Shown: piece after piece, positions 37,860 through 50,306 of the stretch
Layout of the letters: each line of letters opens with the position of its first letter
How positions within the stretch are numbered: position 1 is the first letter of the stretch
Assembly: GCA_013398275.1 (NCBI GenBank)
Contig: VZSE01013367.1
Location: forward strand, 890,767 to 954,766
Reading direction: 5' to 3'
Length of the DNA stretch: 64,000 nucleotides
DNA from: Promerops cafer
Lineage: Eukaryota > Chordata > Aves > Passeriformes > Nectariniidae
Program-made: the position numbers and the translations under genes
The notes under the pieces: generated by a model
Told to the model about the DNA's origin: nothing
Databases searched by the model: none
What the model saw: only the letters and a program-made list of their open reading frames with translations

Positions 37860-38430
37860 CACAAACCCAAGGAGCCGGTCTCTCCTGGCTGCCAGTGCGC
37901 AGTACTGGCTTGGCCTCAACAAGCGGCCCCGAGCCGCGGTGGGAGGGAGCCGGCAGCCCTCCCACCACCCAGCCCAGGCGGGGGGAGTGCGGGCTTCCCA
38001 CCAGGCTCCCCCGTTCCGTGGGAAGGCTGCAAGGCAGAGCGAGGAGGGGGAGTGGGCTGTGTCTTATCTCTCCTCTCCCTTTGTATGTACCTCCCGGTAC
38101 GATTATTAAACGCAAATTACAAAAGATGTGACCCAAACGATCTTTATTTCTTCTTTCACCGAGCGGTGCCTGCAGGGTCCTGATTCTGAATTCCGTTTCA
38201 ATTACCGATGCCATTTTAACACAAAGCGGCTTCTGTCTGCAATTACCGGCACTGACGGCGGCGCAGAGGCAGCTCCGGTGGCAGAACACAAAGCCTGGCA
38301 TCTTCCGCTGTTTAGAAACTTTCATTTGCCATGATTAAAGGCGGCAGACGCGAGAGTTGTCCGTCTGCAGACGCGCACTGCGCCGCACGCTCCTTCCCGG
38401 CGCACTCCCTGAGAAACCAGCCCTCAGCGC
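37860..38430. promoter_or_regulatory. Orphan CpG-rich island with embedded TAAT/ATTA motifs
   Basis: Two CpG-rich segments (about 37910-38045 and 38240-38410) flank a motif-dense core. The core contains CTCCCGGTACGATTATTAAACG near 38091, CAATTACCGATGCC near 38199, GCAATTACCGGCACTGACGG near 38239, and CATGATTAAAGGCGGCAG near 38329. This is the strongest CpG cluster between the two genes. It could be an enhancer, a CTCF-type boundary, or the promoter of an unannotated non-coding transcript. Open frames here (37819-38325 minus, 37843-38109 plus) follow the high GC content and match nothing known to me. Confidence 0.5.
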
Positions 38431-38439
38431 TCACCTCCA

Positions 38440-40360
38440 CGAATCACTCAGGAGAACTTGAACTGGTGTTCCAGCCGGTATTATGCAGACAAACTGACGG
38501 AGTTAACCCATCCCGCTTTAGCTCAGCAAGGAAACGCTCTGCTTTTACTGCTGGTAAAATGGTCTTGCTGTTGGTAAAACTGAGCAGCCTGAGCTGCAGA
38601 GAGGAGACACCAGTACAAGCTGAGGCACAGGGCGATACAAGGATGAGTATTTTCCTTTTACACTGACAAGCTAAAGCACTAGTAAAAAGATTACAAAATA
38701 CACTCCTCACTTACAGCTGAAATGCAGCCTCCTGCAAGTACAAGGCTAGATGTTCTACATATATTACTGCCACAAATTAACTCAGGGAGAGATGGTGAGG
38801 AATCCCAGAGCCAAATGAAACCAGTAACAGGAAATGCACGCATCTGCCAGAGCTGGCAATTACCTAAGACAAGAAGGGTTGGCACCTGAAATCCATTGGG
38901 CATGGACCCCACTTTGCATCTTGTTGAACAACTCGGCACCACCTGTACAGTATCTTCTGATTCTCAAGCAAAATTCATGGCAACTGCAGTTTGACAGCTA
39001 AAGTCAGACACAATGGAATTCAAAGAGTACATTTCTGTGCAGCAGCTGCACGTCGCTCCCTGCTGCTGGATCTGAAAGCCCCTGCTCTGCCTCAAGCTGG
39101 GCACTGCCCACATGCTGACCCACAATCAGCCACACACACCCCCCCAGATCACCTGGGCCATGGAGAGGCAGGCAGACACCACCTCTCCTTTGCCCCATCA
39201 TCCAGGTTAATTTTTGCTGCTACTTCTTCAGTATATGCAGCTGCGCCTCTTTGTCCTTCAGCCTTCTTCACAAGCTCACCTCGCCTGTGTATGAGGGTCA
39301 AGCTTATTATCTTCTAGAGCCTCTCCTTTCTTTCTGTCCAGCCACTCCCAATGACATCTGCCTGGTGTCCCTTTGCTCCCTTTCTCCACATCATCCATAA
39401 AGTACCAAGCATATGGGGCTTTCAAAGACACAGGAAGAAGCCAATTGCAGGTGTCGATGGCTTGTAAGAGGTGCTGTTCACATTTATTTTGTTACCCTTT
39501 GTTTGCCCTTGCCTGTTCCTTGACAGGTGGTCTCTTTTTCTCAGGTGGTGGTTTACTTCTCTCTGCTGTAAGTTCGTTTGAACACAAGTGCACAGCTCCA
39601 AGCCCATGTGAGCACTGCAGCACCACAATGTGCACTGTGAGTGTGCAGCCAGGGCAATGCTGTTTCCCAGGGAAGGCCAGACCATGGATCAGCAGTAGAG
39701 AGCAGGTGTCTGAGGTGCTTAAGCTGGGTTGGTGCAGACACAGGGAACACCAGCCATGGAAGCCCTGCTCTCAGAGGTGACATGGTGCTCAGCCAGAGCT
39801 GCCAGCCCAGGAACAGAGACCCTCAGGAATCATCCTTCCCTCTCAAAGCTTGTATGGATGGAACAAATCTTGAAACTTTTGGCCACAAAATATGACTTAA
39901 ATAGGTTGTGTGTAGGTCAGCAAGGTCAGTCGCATCCCTTAGTGGCACAACCCCCATTTTCCAACACGTTCCTGGGGCACCTTGGGCTGCATGGTCCCAT
40001 GGGGAGTGAATAAACGACACTAAATCCCACAACCCCAAAAGACAGCGCTGGAAAAGTCTCTGCCCTGGTGGTGGCAGTGTCCAATCCCCACCGGACTTCC
40101 CGATCCCATGCTGTATCAGGACAGCCCATTTCACAAGGGCCCAGCCAAGGTGCTGTCCCCAGAAGGCGGCAGAGGGTGAAGAGAGGGCAATTTACAGCCC
40201 TGGTTATTGAGTGGTGTGTGAGTCGTTTGTCACACTGAGCCCTGGCACCTTGTTCTACCTGTGTTGTGTGTGTTTTATTGGTGTTGAGCAGAGGGAGGCT
40301 GGAGCAGAGGGAAGTCTGGGAGGAAAGGCACTCAAGTGAAAAATGAACCAAGCCAAACAG
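38440..40360. other. Intergenic, no gene recognised
   Basis: Nothing recognised apart from a short C-rich tract near 39130-39145. Confidence 0.55.
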
Positions 40361-40364
40361 GATT

Positions 40365-40386
40365 GAGAGAGAGAGAGAGAGAGAGA
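40365..40386 (+). repeat. (GA)11 microsatellite
   Basis: Eleven uninterrupted GA units. Confidence 0.95.
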
Positions 40387-40670
40387 TGCAGGGGAAGGGG
40401 GTGAATAGGGGCCATATTATAAAACACAAGACAAATGTGCCCACTGGCAGCAGGGTTAGGGAGAGAGGGAGAGTGAAGAAATGAGGGGGAGCAGGGGAGG
40501 AAAGAGAGAATAAAGACACTGCCTTGTAGCCAGCACTGTCCTAGTGGGATCAGGGATGCACATGTAGTTAGAAAAATAATTCTCAGTTTAACAAAGCAAG
40601 AAGAGGGGGCGGGAATGAAGGAAAGCTACAGATCCAAACCAAAAGTGCCCCAGGGTATCCAATCTGCTGG

Positions 40671-40730
40671 GTAAAAAAAAAAAAAAAATTAAAATAATAA
40701 TATTTTTTAAACTTTTTTTTTTAAAAATTT
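40671..40730 (+). repeat. A/T low-complexity tract
   Basis: A run of 16 A at 40673-40688 is followed by an AAT-rich stretch and then a run of 10 T. The A and T runs could fold back on each other. Confidence 0.9.
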
Positions 40731-41019
40731 GCCTCTTTCCCCTCCTTTCTCCACTGGGGAGCTGGCTCCTTCCCTGCCCCCCCAGCCACCACCACCAAAA
40801 GGAATGGGACCAGGGAGAGAGCAGAAGGTCTGTTTAGAATTTCACATCCTTTCTATCCTGCTCCCTCAGTGCTAAACTTTCAAGACGAAAATCATAAAAC
40901 GAGGTGCTTTGTTGGTGAGGCAGATTTAGAGATCTTCCTGTTAGGAACAAGAAAGGGAAGAGAGAGACAGAGAGTGAGACAGAGCGATAGCTAGATGGAG
41001 GGCTGGCTTTGTGCTTGCA

Positions 41020-41360
41020 ACAAGCCACTAAAGGTGCATTTTTAATTAAATTTATACAAAATGTGTCAGTTTTATCTCTATGTTTCAAACCTGACTCTTT
41101 TCTATCAAAGTAAAGTATTGATCTTCACTGCCCCGAAGCTACCTGACTGAATTAAACAGAATAAATAGAAGAAGGACTGAAAGGGCTTAGAAACAACTGC
41201 AGAGAGGCGAATGTTTAATGGCTACACAGTCATTTGCTGCAATTAAAAAACAAAACCGTTTAGAGGGGCTGTTAACACCTTGAAGTCTGAAAATCCTCAC
41301 TTCAAAAAAGCCCCGAAACAGCTTCCAGGCAAAACATTTTAATTGCCATAAATACTTCCA
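41020..41360. promoter_or_regulatory. Candidate conserved regulatory element, AT-rich
   Basis: The block contains TTTTTAATTAAATTTATAC near 41039, TTTTATCTC near 41070, GTTTAATGGCTACACAGTCA near 41213, TGCAATTAAAAAACAAAACCG near 41238, and CATTTTAATTGCCATAAATAC near 41334. The repeated ATTA/TAAT cores at close spacing resemble homeodomain-bound enhancers. No CR1 or other repeat is recognised. It is called from motif content only. Confidence 0.4.
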
Positions 41361-41825
41361 ACCCCAGCCATCACTGGTGCATGTGCATGTTATACTGATA
41401 GACAAACAGATCCCTGGGCCCAGCAAGACAGAACGTGCTCAGCTGGTGAGATATAGGTGTGCTCTATATGGCACAGGAACACCCTCCACCCAAGGAAAGG
41501 CCTGTATCCAGTATGACACAGATATAAGTCCACTTTATTAAAACAAAAAGTCTGGTTATCTGACAAGTTAAGGATGGATGTTTTAGACCCACACAACTAT
41601 CCCAGGTATATTTGAGTAATGTGACATTGCCTTTACTGAACAAATATTCTCCAAACTCCATACTCAATTGCATGTCATGCATAGGTATCTTACAGAGCTC
41701 TCCCTTTGCCTGTTTTATGTCACATGAAGCTGTCACAGACAATGCCACAACCAGTCTTACTTGATTAATAACTATGTTGGGGCTGGGATACCCTCTGACA
41801 AGAGTGTACAGGCCCTGGAACAGGC

Positions 41826-41948
41826 AGGGCTCATAGTGTTGCTAAAGGCTCTTTAAGTTTTGTCAAGGCTCATAGTTCTGTTAAGGCTCTTAAGTCACCA
41901 TGTGACTTAAGAAACCAACCAACCAAACAAACAAACAAAAAACCCCAC
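41826..41948 (+). repeat. Tandem duplication, palindrome and (AACC/AAAC)n repeat
   Basis: A unit of about 30 bases (core GGCTCATAGT...TTAAG) occurs twice, at 41826-41857 and 41865-41894. The second copy runs into a palindrome with perfect 10-bp arms (CTTAAGTCAC, loop CAT, GTGACTTAAG) at 41889-41911. A simple repeat of AACC then AAAC units follows to 41948. Confidence 0.85.
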
Positions 41949-42429
41949 CACATTTTCTTGGTTAATCTTAAGGCAGTGTGCTACTGTATGACTTACCAAA
42001 GCTTTTCTGAATGGCCCATGCATCTCTCTGCATGGAGATTCTCCATCCCTGCTTTATGGTCATCTTCTGTTGAACTCAGCAGAAGAACTCTCTCTGTAGA
42101 GAGAGACATCAGAAGGCTGAAGAGCCCTAGTGGCTTCAGACTTCCAGAGTTTGCACTGGAAAATAGTTGGGTTCATTCACAACTCATCCCTTTCCCTGGC
42201 TGTTTCTGGGACAAGCAGAGCAGCCTTTTGGTAGAAAGCAGTTTTTGCAGGACATGATTACAGTTTGCTATCTTAGCGAGCATACCACCAGGCAGGCAGT
42301 GTGCTGGTGCTGTTCCTGGGGAAGATGTTTTGTACAGAGACTATAAAGATTTACTTTGTGTGTATGATCATCTAGAAGGAGATCCATAGCCTGAAACCAG
42401 CTCTTGATTGAAAATCAAAATAAACAAAT

Positions 42430-43060
42430 ATATTGGCCTCGTGCATAATTTCAGTTAGCGAAGTAATGTGCCTGTGAAACTGGACGGATGCTCAGACGTG
42501 CTGGATTCGGTTCCCAGCTGTGTCACAGTCTCACTGTGCGACTCTGGAGAACTTGAATTATCAGCCTACAATTCTGGTCCCTCTGTATGAAATGAAGAGC
42601 ATCCAATCCCCTATGCACAGGGACACACAGGATCTTAAGTCTTGGGGACTGTGGGTTTGAAAGCCATGGAAGTGAGTAAGAGTATCTCTGTGGGGCATAG
42701 AGTAATACAGAGGCCAGTACTAGAGAGGCTTTAAAGGAACTAGCTCAGGTCCTAAAGAAGAGGACTTAGAGCACTCAGCAGGGCAAGTCCAGGCTGTTTC
42801 TTGTCCCTCTGGGTTAGATGGGGTTTGCTATCTGGACTAGCTGTGCGTGAGCTCAGGTACAGTTATCACAGCCTGAATTATTATTGCCCATTTATTTGTG
42901 AGGTTGATTCACGAAGCCTACAGCCATCTGCACATACAATCTCGCAGGCCACAGGGAGCCACGAGCTTAGCTCCAATTTGGCTTTGGAACTCCAGGCCCT
43001 GAAAAGGTTGCTTGAATTGGATCAAATTCTTTGGCAATTTCCCAAGGTATTTTCCTAGCT
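42430..43060. promoter_or_regulatory. Candidate conserved regulatory element
   Basis: Two motif-dense parts are separated by plainer sequence. The first is at about 42430-42560 (GTGCATAATTTCAGTTAGCG and several CpG). The second is at about 42835-43060 (GTTATCACAGCCTGAATTATTATTGCCC, TTGATTCACGAAGCC, CCAATTTGGC, TTGAATTGGATCAAATTC, given in pieces). It is an inference from composition; no repeat or exon explains it. Confidence 0.35.
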
Positions 43061-43069
43061 TTGTGAGTA

Positions 43070-46000
43070 GTTCTGCTGATCAGGATAATGATCAGAGCAA
43101 GACTTCAGTCTGTCACAGCAAGTCCATTTCTTTTGGCTGATTCAAAATGTCCGACAACACCAAATACAGTGTCCCTCATCATTTCAAGGCCAAAAACCAT
43201 CCTGAGAATTTTCCTTACTTGGATCCAAAAAAGGAATGATTTTTGCTGAAGGAGCAGGGTCAGATAATAAAAGCTGATCGGTTAATAGTATATCAGTTTA
43301 GGCAAGTGAATCCTGCATGTTCTCATCTTTCAAACATTTTGTTCAACATTAAGTAATGATGAAGAAATTTTCTGTAAGCAGAAGGACATGTCACATAGAA
43401 GCAACAGCATAAATGTCACCATACACAATTCTTGCCTGTGATTGCTAGAGAATCACATATTTTTAAAGGATCTGTGAAGCCACATACATGGGTTTGTACG
43501 GTGGTAGCTCCATCACCAGCATCTGAACTGCAGGTTGACATTCATCCCAGTCAGCTGCAATATTCACAAGCAAGAGAAGCACAGGGACAGAAGCCAGCAT
43601 GGCTCTGCTTGACAGGATTTCAAAGCTACACTCTCACTTGAGCATCAGGAAGTTCTGCCCTATACCCTTCCTGGGCTCACAGCCTCTCAGGTGAAACAGC
43701 CCTACAAATCTGAGCCAGTTGCCATATTCTGTAGCGGAGGGTACATACGCATTCAGTCAACCTGCAACTTGTGCATCTGAAATGAAGCGTTTGAAAGCCA
43801 AAGAATCGGCCTGTTTAGCACCAAGGTTGAATACTCCTGCTGCTTATGGCCAAGCTCCTGCTGCTGCACTTCAGAGCGCTTTGCTTTGTTACGGACCCCT
43901 GATTAACACTTTCTAAGCATTTCAGCCCACACTCCAGTCACTTTGCAGATTGCAATGAATGCAGATTTGAGTTTATGGGTTCATAAAAGTGTGAATTAGC
44001 ACAACAATTTTCTCCCAGCCTATTTGCACAGCCCTTCCTTGAGTGACCTATCCCTACAGACAACACAAATATTTCAGCTCAAGCAAACTGCCCAGTGAGG
44101 CATTTTTAAGAGACTAGAATGAGATCGGTGGCCCCAGGAAGCAATGCCTGTGGGAGCACAAAGCAGGAGCATCACTGTGAAGACCAGCACTTGCATCTTC
44201 TGGCAGCACTATAAAGCACTGAGAAACAAACTCCTCTATCCCCTGTAGGAGCTGCAGGGATCCCAGCAGCCCTGGCCGCTCATACACGCCACTCACACCA
44301 GCTCTGAGCCTGGCATTGCTATTGCCACCCATGCTAAACAGAGAGAGCTCAACAGATCTCCCTTGTTTGTGTTGCACTGGTGCAGTGTAGTCACACAGCC
44401 CTGCATCAGTACATTGGACCAGACACAGAGACCCCAAAATAAGTACCTCACAGTGACCCAGTGCTGTGTTTCTTCTCACAACACATGTGCCTCAATCTCT
44501 TCCAGCCTCTACTCTGACATCCCATATCTTTGGGCTGTGGAAAACACTGTCACCCAGTAATCTGCCCCTTTTCCTGCTCCTTCCATATCATTGGTGTGAT
44601 CAGACCTATCTCTGCATGGAGGAGGGGCTGGCTCACCAAATTTCTTTAATTAAAAGAAAAAGGATCAGGTTTATTTCAGATAAGCAGGCAGGATTAAAAT
44701 AGACAGAAAGAATAGACAAGGGGCAGCTGTCAGCACTCCAGCTGATCCAGTGTGATTATTAATAATGATAAGCAGGAGAAGAGGGCTAATAAAAGGATAA
44801 TGAAGTGGTCCTGAAAGTGACAGGAGATGGAGCCTGATAAGAGGGCCCATAGTGTGGAGCTGTTCTGGCCCCAGTGAGGTCTGTGCAGTGCAGCCTGCTG
44901 GGGCAGACGCAAGCAACAGGGCACTAGGAGGAAATGTTTCATCTCCCCAGGGATCATGACAGAGAGATTAGTGGGCTCAGGAACTCTGGAAGTCCATGCC
45001 ACACAGCATTCATGACCGAATCAATCAGGGTCCTTCCTAGGCTGTGACTGCCAGGAGTGCAGGTCACCCCCCTGGATAAAGCACGGACCTGAGAGGACTG
45101 GTCTCACCAGGGCAGCCAATTGTGGATCCCCCATGGTGCTTTGCTTTGGCCCTCACTCAGCACAGCCCAGGACTGGGGCACCACATTTCAAAAGGGAGCA
45201 CAAGTGGAGAAGCTGCAAGGAGCACTTGCTGGGAGAGCACAGAGGCAGTGGGGGCATCTCTGCCCTGCCTGGGGATCACTCACAACTCCAGTTTCTCCTG
45301 GCTCTGTCAGCTCTCCAGGCCATGGAAGTGTCCCGTATCTCAGGCGGTTGTCCAAAAAGGCAGAAGGATGTGGCTGCAGAAAGGGCAGCCTGGAGGGTTG
45401 GCTCTGGGTGCCCTTTCCTGAGGCAAAGCTCACAGGCAGATCATGAAGCACAGGCAAAGATTACCACAGCACTCTGTACTAGTTGTCTGGGTCAGTCAAG
45501 GGGAAATAAGGTGTGAAAAGTTATTTCCCAGAAGCCATTAAACAGAGAGCAAATCCCATCTAACACCAAATATGTCTGTTCTCTCTCTGAAGGAGAGTAT
45601 CAAATTATCTGTAAAGATATGGTGGGAAAGAAGGAAAACTGAGGACTCAGAACCTCACAGCAAGACAGAACAAGTCAGATGGCTGGAGAAGGGAGGTCTT
45701 GGTCAGGGAATGCTGTGGGAGGAATTTAGGAATTTGGGACAAACTGGATTAGCTTTCATTCAAACTGGTCTCTTTTCCTTCCCCTTCTCCCTCCCCAAGC
45801 CTAGAGCATCTCTCCTTCTTCAGAGGCAGAAATACCGTGGCCTGGGCTGTGACAGCTCACAGGCCAGCCTCAGGCTGGCAGCGGGGTGTGTTCCACTGGC
45901 AGCCACGCGCCCCCACGCCCAGCCACGGGCAGCAGCACTGCAAAGGCCCGGGAGAGGAGCTGGGAATTCAGGCTCTGGCCCGCACTGCCTGGCACTCGGC

Positions 46001-47600
46001 TCCCGCCTCTCCGGGTCACCGCGGCAGATGCTGGGAGCATATGCCATGAATTAATTCCACTTTCCCTGAGATGCTTTGGAGAGAGGTATGGCAGTGCCTT
46101 TCCAACTTATTAACATAGGAGCTCCCCCACACTTCCACTCACTTTATCACACTTACTAAAGCCAGAGTCCCTCTAAGAGGTTCTTTAATGGAGAGTTGCT
46201 GGGTCTGGCTTTTTTCCAGCTTTTATTTCCTCCATTTTTTCCAGTGTTTCCTAGGCTGTCTCAGCCCCAGCATTCCCTCATCACTGACAAACTTAACTGT
46301 AGTAAGGCATCTCCACCAAGAAAGCCTGTAAATATCATATGTGTTATTACAAGCAAAACCAGAGATTTCTAAAACTGATAGGATCTAGATTTAATTTTTC
46401 CTCTATGCACTTCTTTTACTTTATCTGTGATGAGGCTCACCATTTGCCCAGTATTGCTCTATTGAGCTCTGAGTCTGCCAGAAGCTACCTGCAGGTAGAT
46501 ATTTACACCCATCCAGAATCCCAGCAAGTCCCTGGGCAGACACCTCACACCACCTCACTGAGCTAAACATGCTGTTGACACACACACCTTGAGAGGTTTG
46601 CAGCTCTTCCTCAGCAATATAAGTACAGAGCAGAACAAAGACTAAGCAAGAGTGCTCTACATTGAATTGCCATGTTTGAATTGAAGATGGAACACTTGCC
46701 AGGTATATGAAAGACATGTTTGAATTGGAAACTTGAGTATCTTAATTTCTAACCCTGATTCTGCCAAAGATTTTTTGTGTGGCCCTAAGCACACCACTGT
46801 ACCTTGCATTACCCCTCTGCAATACAGGGTCTGTGGAGACCAGCAAGGGAATACTGCTCTATACCCTGGCCAAGCACAGCCCAGAGAGCTGATCCAAGTT
46901 CCTAGGAACTGGGGGCACTGTTTTGAAAACTGCTCCCTCTTCTTATCTCATCTGAGGTTCAACCAGAGGGACTGCTTTGCAGTCTATAAGAAAATGTTAC
47001 ACCTGCCATTTCCTCCCCTGCATGCTCTTTCCACAGGACTAGTCAGAAATGTGGGTTCCTGAGGCAGCTTTGTCACAGCCAATACACAGTGGTGCATCAC
47101 CACAAGCCTGGGCATGAAAGAGCAGCTCATTGTTCCTCTTTAGTAAGGACAGTAACATGCATGTGACAGCATCAGGACTTGAGAAAGAAGCAGCAACAGG
47201 TCTTGTTCATCTTCCAACACTGCAACAAAAGCACAACTGTGGAAGGAAGGTGGGTGGGAACAGCTTACTGGAGAAGGGCCAGGAGCCCGACACCCACTTC
47301 CCCTCCTCCAGCTGTGCAAGGAATTGAAGAGACATGGAAACAAGTCTCAGTCTATTAAGTTTATTGAAGGAAATTAAAGAGACAACTTGATCCCAGTGCA
47401 CATAAATACTGAAGCAAGGAGAAAATACCTGACAGCATGGCTGTGGAAAGGTGAAAGAAAGCAAGCAGGCTCAAGAAACAAAAGATGAAACTCAAAAACT
47501 GAGTCTATAAATAAAGCAGATTTTAAATTATAAGGGCAATCATCTACTAAAAAGTAACCAGGAAAGAGTTTTAAATATATTGTCTACCTTTCTAAAAGAC
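43070..47600. other. Intergenic, no gene recognised
   Basis: A GC-rich, CpG-bearing patch at about 45890-46030 is the only compositional island. Overlapping open frames around 45120-45516 and 45572-46113 occupy several phases at once and have no recognisable domain. Confidence 0.5.
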
Positions 47601-47634
47601 AGACAAAGCTCAGCCCCCTCTCACAGGACTCTGC

Positions 47635-47705
47635 CACAGCCTATATTATAGCAGGTCAGACTAAATGATCAAAGATACCTCTTCCTGCCATAAAATAGAT
47701 GAGGC
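47635..47705 (+). mobile_element. CR1 retroposon 3' terminal fragment
   Basis: 'gcaggtcagactaaatgatc' followed by 'cctcttcctgccataaaata' matches the conserved CR1 terminus of sauropsids (consensus approximately '...ggtcagactagatgatc...cccttctggccttaaaatctatga'). The upstream limit is unclear; similarity fades above about 47590. It lies about 1.5 kb beyond the 3' end of IFT43. Confidence 0.6.
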
Positions 47706-47709
47706 TGGC

Positions 47710-49205
47710 ATTTTTTTCAAGCCCTTCTCTCCAGCTCTCTGTTCTCTCAGGTGTTAGCTGGGTTACCAAGGTCCCAGACTGGGCAGAGGCCTGGCCCACA
47801 CACACCTGCTTCCCACCCCAGAGTATCCCTGTGCAGGGTCCCCAGCTGAGGCAGGTAGCCAAAAGCACCCATTTTTTCCCCTCTCAGACTCGCTTGTTGT
47901 CTGATTTACTAACCTATTTTAGTCTGCTGAATTTAATTTTTTCCTGAGATGTACAAAGCATTCTAAATTCTCTTTGGCCAGGAATCATAAGTGTCACAGA
48001 AAAGTAGATGCTAGCTCAGCTGGGAAGTTTCTGCTCCTACCAAAACAGGTTTCTCTGCTCTGAGAAAGCATTTTGGATTATCTTCCATACAATGGCCTCC
48101 CAAGCTTATGCTTCACTTAGTTTTCTAGTTATAGGAGAGATGTCTTGGTTGTAAAAAACTTAAGAGTTTCTTTAAGACAGATAAACTTCCTGTTATTTTT
48201 GTGGCCCCAGACTCAGGCCCAACTCCTTTTTTGTTGGTAAAGTTGTTTGGCATATCAGCTCTCACCTGAAATTCTGCAGAGTAGTGAATTCACAGTGAGC
48301 TATTTGACCTTTCCTGCTGTCACAAAAGTGGGAATGCAGTTCTCTGTTAGACCAACCAAACAAGCAAAGAAAAGCAGCACAGCAAGCTTCCTCCCAGCAC
48401 CTGTACTCCCCAGAAGTATACAGCAAGATTCTCCAACAGGGCAAGGCTTTGAAGGACATTGGTTTAGAAGTAATGTTACTGTTTCCTGCAAATAATGACC
48501 ACAGTTCTACAGGGACAAGGTATTAACAGCTAAATGAGTTTTTCTTTAGATAGATGACAATAAGAGTGAGTTACTTGGTTCCAAGGAGACACCCACCAGG
48601 GAGTTACCTTGTTTGAGAGCATCAGGCTCCATTCTTTCACACACATGGAATAAACATTTTCCTTGCAAAGTACCTGTGCCTGAAGCGATCTCCATTCAGG
48701 CTGTGGTTTCATGTGATTGAAAAGCTAAGTGAGGTTATGCCTGGTCAGAATTTAGCTGGGAAACCTCAAGGTATAAAGAGGGGCTGTAAGAAGTGGCAGT
48801 TTAATAGGTGATGCTGCTACCTGAGTCAATACAGAGGAAATGTTCCAAGAGAGAGGTTAAACTAACAAGGAAAGGCTGGAGGCTGCTGCATGAAATGTAA
48901 ATCAGATATCCTGACAACTTGAGGTGTCTGTTGTGAGGAAGATGGTAACCTGGATGTCCTATGAAAACGAGTCATATCAGCCTAAGCTTCTCTGATAGCC
49001 ATCAGTGCAAACCACACTCCATTGTACGATGGTCCACTCCAGAGAGGCTGCGTTTCCATAGAGAAAACATCAACCATTGCAGTTATCTGTAGAGGTGCTA
49101 TTGAGGTGGAATGACTCTTTATAAGTAAATATTTTATTGTGTTTAGAATTCTCAATTTCTTTTGAGAACAAAAATTCTTATTAAAAAATAACCAAAACTT
49201 CTCCC
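47710..49205. other. Sequence downstream of IFT43, no feature recognised
   Basis: This is AT-rich intergenic DNA beyond the IFT43 polyadenylation region. A second AATAAA on the minus strand at 49138-49133 could extend some transcripts by about 100 bases. Confidence 0.55.
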
Positions 49206-49209
49206 AAGA

Positions 49210-49346
49210 CAATTTTTATATGAAGCAAGGTCCTATTTATTTTCATGTCTGAAATAAATCCTCAAATACAAACAAGTGAATAGAAAATTTAAGTGCTTAA
49301 CTATTTACAGGAGATGGATGTATGAGACATCTGGTGTGTCAGAGCT
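49210..49346 (-). other. IFT43: IFT43 3'UTR with polyadenylation signal
   Basis: Below the stop codon the minus strand has a canonical AATAAA at 49241-49236, about 105 bases after the stop. Cleavage would be expected near 49210-49225. A second AATAAA at 49138-49133 is a possible alternative site. The 3'UTR is therefore short. Confidence 0.7.
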
Positions 49347-49457
49347 CTATGGGAGACTGAGATGGTCCTCCCTCTCTGCCTGTCCCAGGTCCCACTCAGT
49401 CACTAGTTCTGATGACACCTCTGTGAAGAGATGGTCCCAGTCCCAGCTGACATCATC
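49347..49457 (-). CDS. IFT43: IFT43 terminal coding exon
   Basis: The last exon encodes 36 residues, beginning DDVSWDWDHLFTEVSSE and ending in SLP before a TAG stop at 49349-49347. The WDWDHLFTEVSSE block is the conserved C-terminal signature of IFT43. The final residues (after TEWD) differ from the human tail, as expected for a variable end. The acceptor is CTTGGTAG immediately before 49457, and the reading frame joins the previous exon in phase 0 after HELRE. IFT43 is a small, largely unstructured subunit of the IFT-A complex and acts in retrograde transport and cargo entry in cilia. In known IFT-A structures and binding studies it associates with IFT121/WDR35. Confidence 0.95.
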   Translation of the reverse strand, partial: DDVSWDWDHLFTEVSSELVTEWDLGQAEREDHLSLP

Positions 49458-50243
49458 CTACCAAGAGGAAAAAGACAAACATGCTGAAATGTTACTGGTG
49501 TCACCCAAAGTTCTCTGAACAATGCCAAAACAGCAAAGAGAGAAACCAAAAGGCAACTGCCCTGACCAGGGAAGTCTCAGATTCAGATGGTTAGAGCAGG
49601 AATACTAGCCAGAATGAAATGTGAATATCTGCTACAATTTTAAAATGTGGACAAAATTATTCATGTTCTAAAATTCCAAAAAGGATGTATTTGTTGGTAC
49701 TTGCTAATGTTAGATACTCCCAGGCAGGGCATAGAAAGGAGCCCTTCCACTCTTCTGCACTTCTGCTGAAGCATGCGCAGTTCAAAGCTGCAGAAACCCT
49801 TTGTTGCAAGTCCTGAGCTCCTGCCCACCCAGTTGTATTGAGGTTGTTCTGTCCTGCTTTAAAAACCCCCTGCCCAAACCCAAAATGCTTTCTGCCTTTG
49901 TCCCCCTGTACTTTTCTGTAGAACCACCTGTAGCTCATGGTGGCTACCAAAGGACAAAGCACTGTTTCTGCAGGGATCTCTGACAGTATTAGGCCTTTCA
50001 CATTCTCCTGACCAGCTCCTTCATACTGAAGGGGGCCAATCATAGTGATGCCATAAATTCACATCAAGAAAGCACTATCTATCTTAAAAATCACCTGCTG
50101 GGGAAATCAAACCTCCAACAGCTTGGACATGCTCCTCCTCACATCTCTTCTCCACCCCGTTGACAAGGTTTCCTTTCCTAGTACAGTCTGAGACACACAA
50201 GAAGCTTTTACCTCGTTGGTGTTTCCATAAAACAAAGACTTAC
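49458..50243 (-). other. IFT43: IFT43 last intron
   Basis: This 786-base intron runs from the GTAAG donor at 50243-50239 to the TAG acceptor at 49460-49458. No repeat is recognised inside. The minus-strand open frame at 49657-50043 lies wholly in the intron and is not supported as coding. Confidence 0.9.
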
Positions 50244-50306
50244 CTCTCGTAGTTCATGCTCTGGAGCCAACACTTTGGTAAGGAGCTTCAGGTCTACCTC
50301 CCCATC
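50244..50306 (-). CDS. IFT43: IFT43 coding exon (21 codons)
   Basis: This encodes DGEVDLKLLTKVLAPEHEL followed by RE, nearly identical to vertebrate IFT43 at this position. The acceptor is TTCATAG before 50306 and the donor is GTAAG after 50244. The exon is exactly 63 bases and phase 0 at both ends, so skipping it would keep the frame while removing a conserved helix-forming segment. Confidence 0.96.

Noticed and set aside
39926..40519. 197-codon minus-strand frame
   Set aside because: Its N-terminal half derives from the GA/GGGA-rich tract read in reverse (Ser-Leu repeats); low-complexity artefact.
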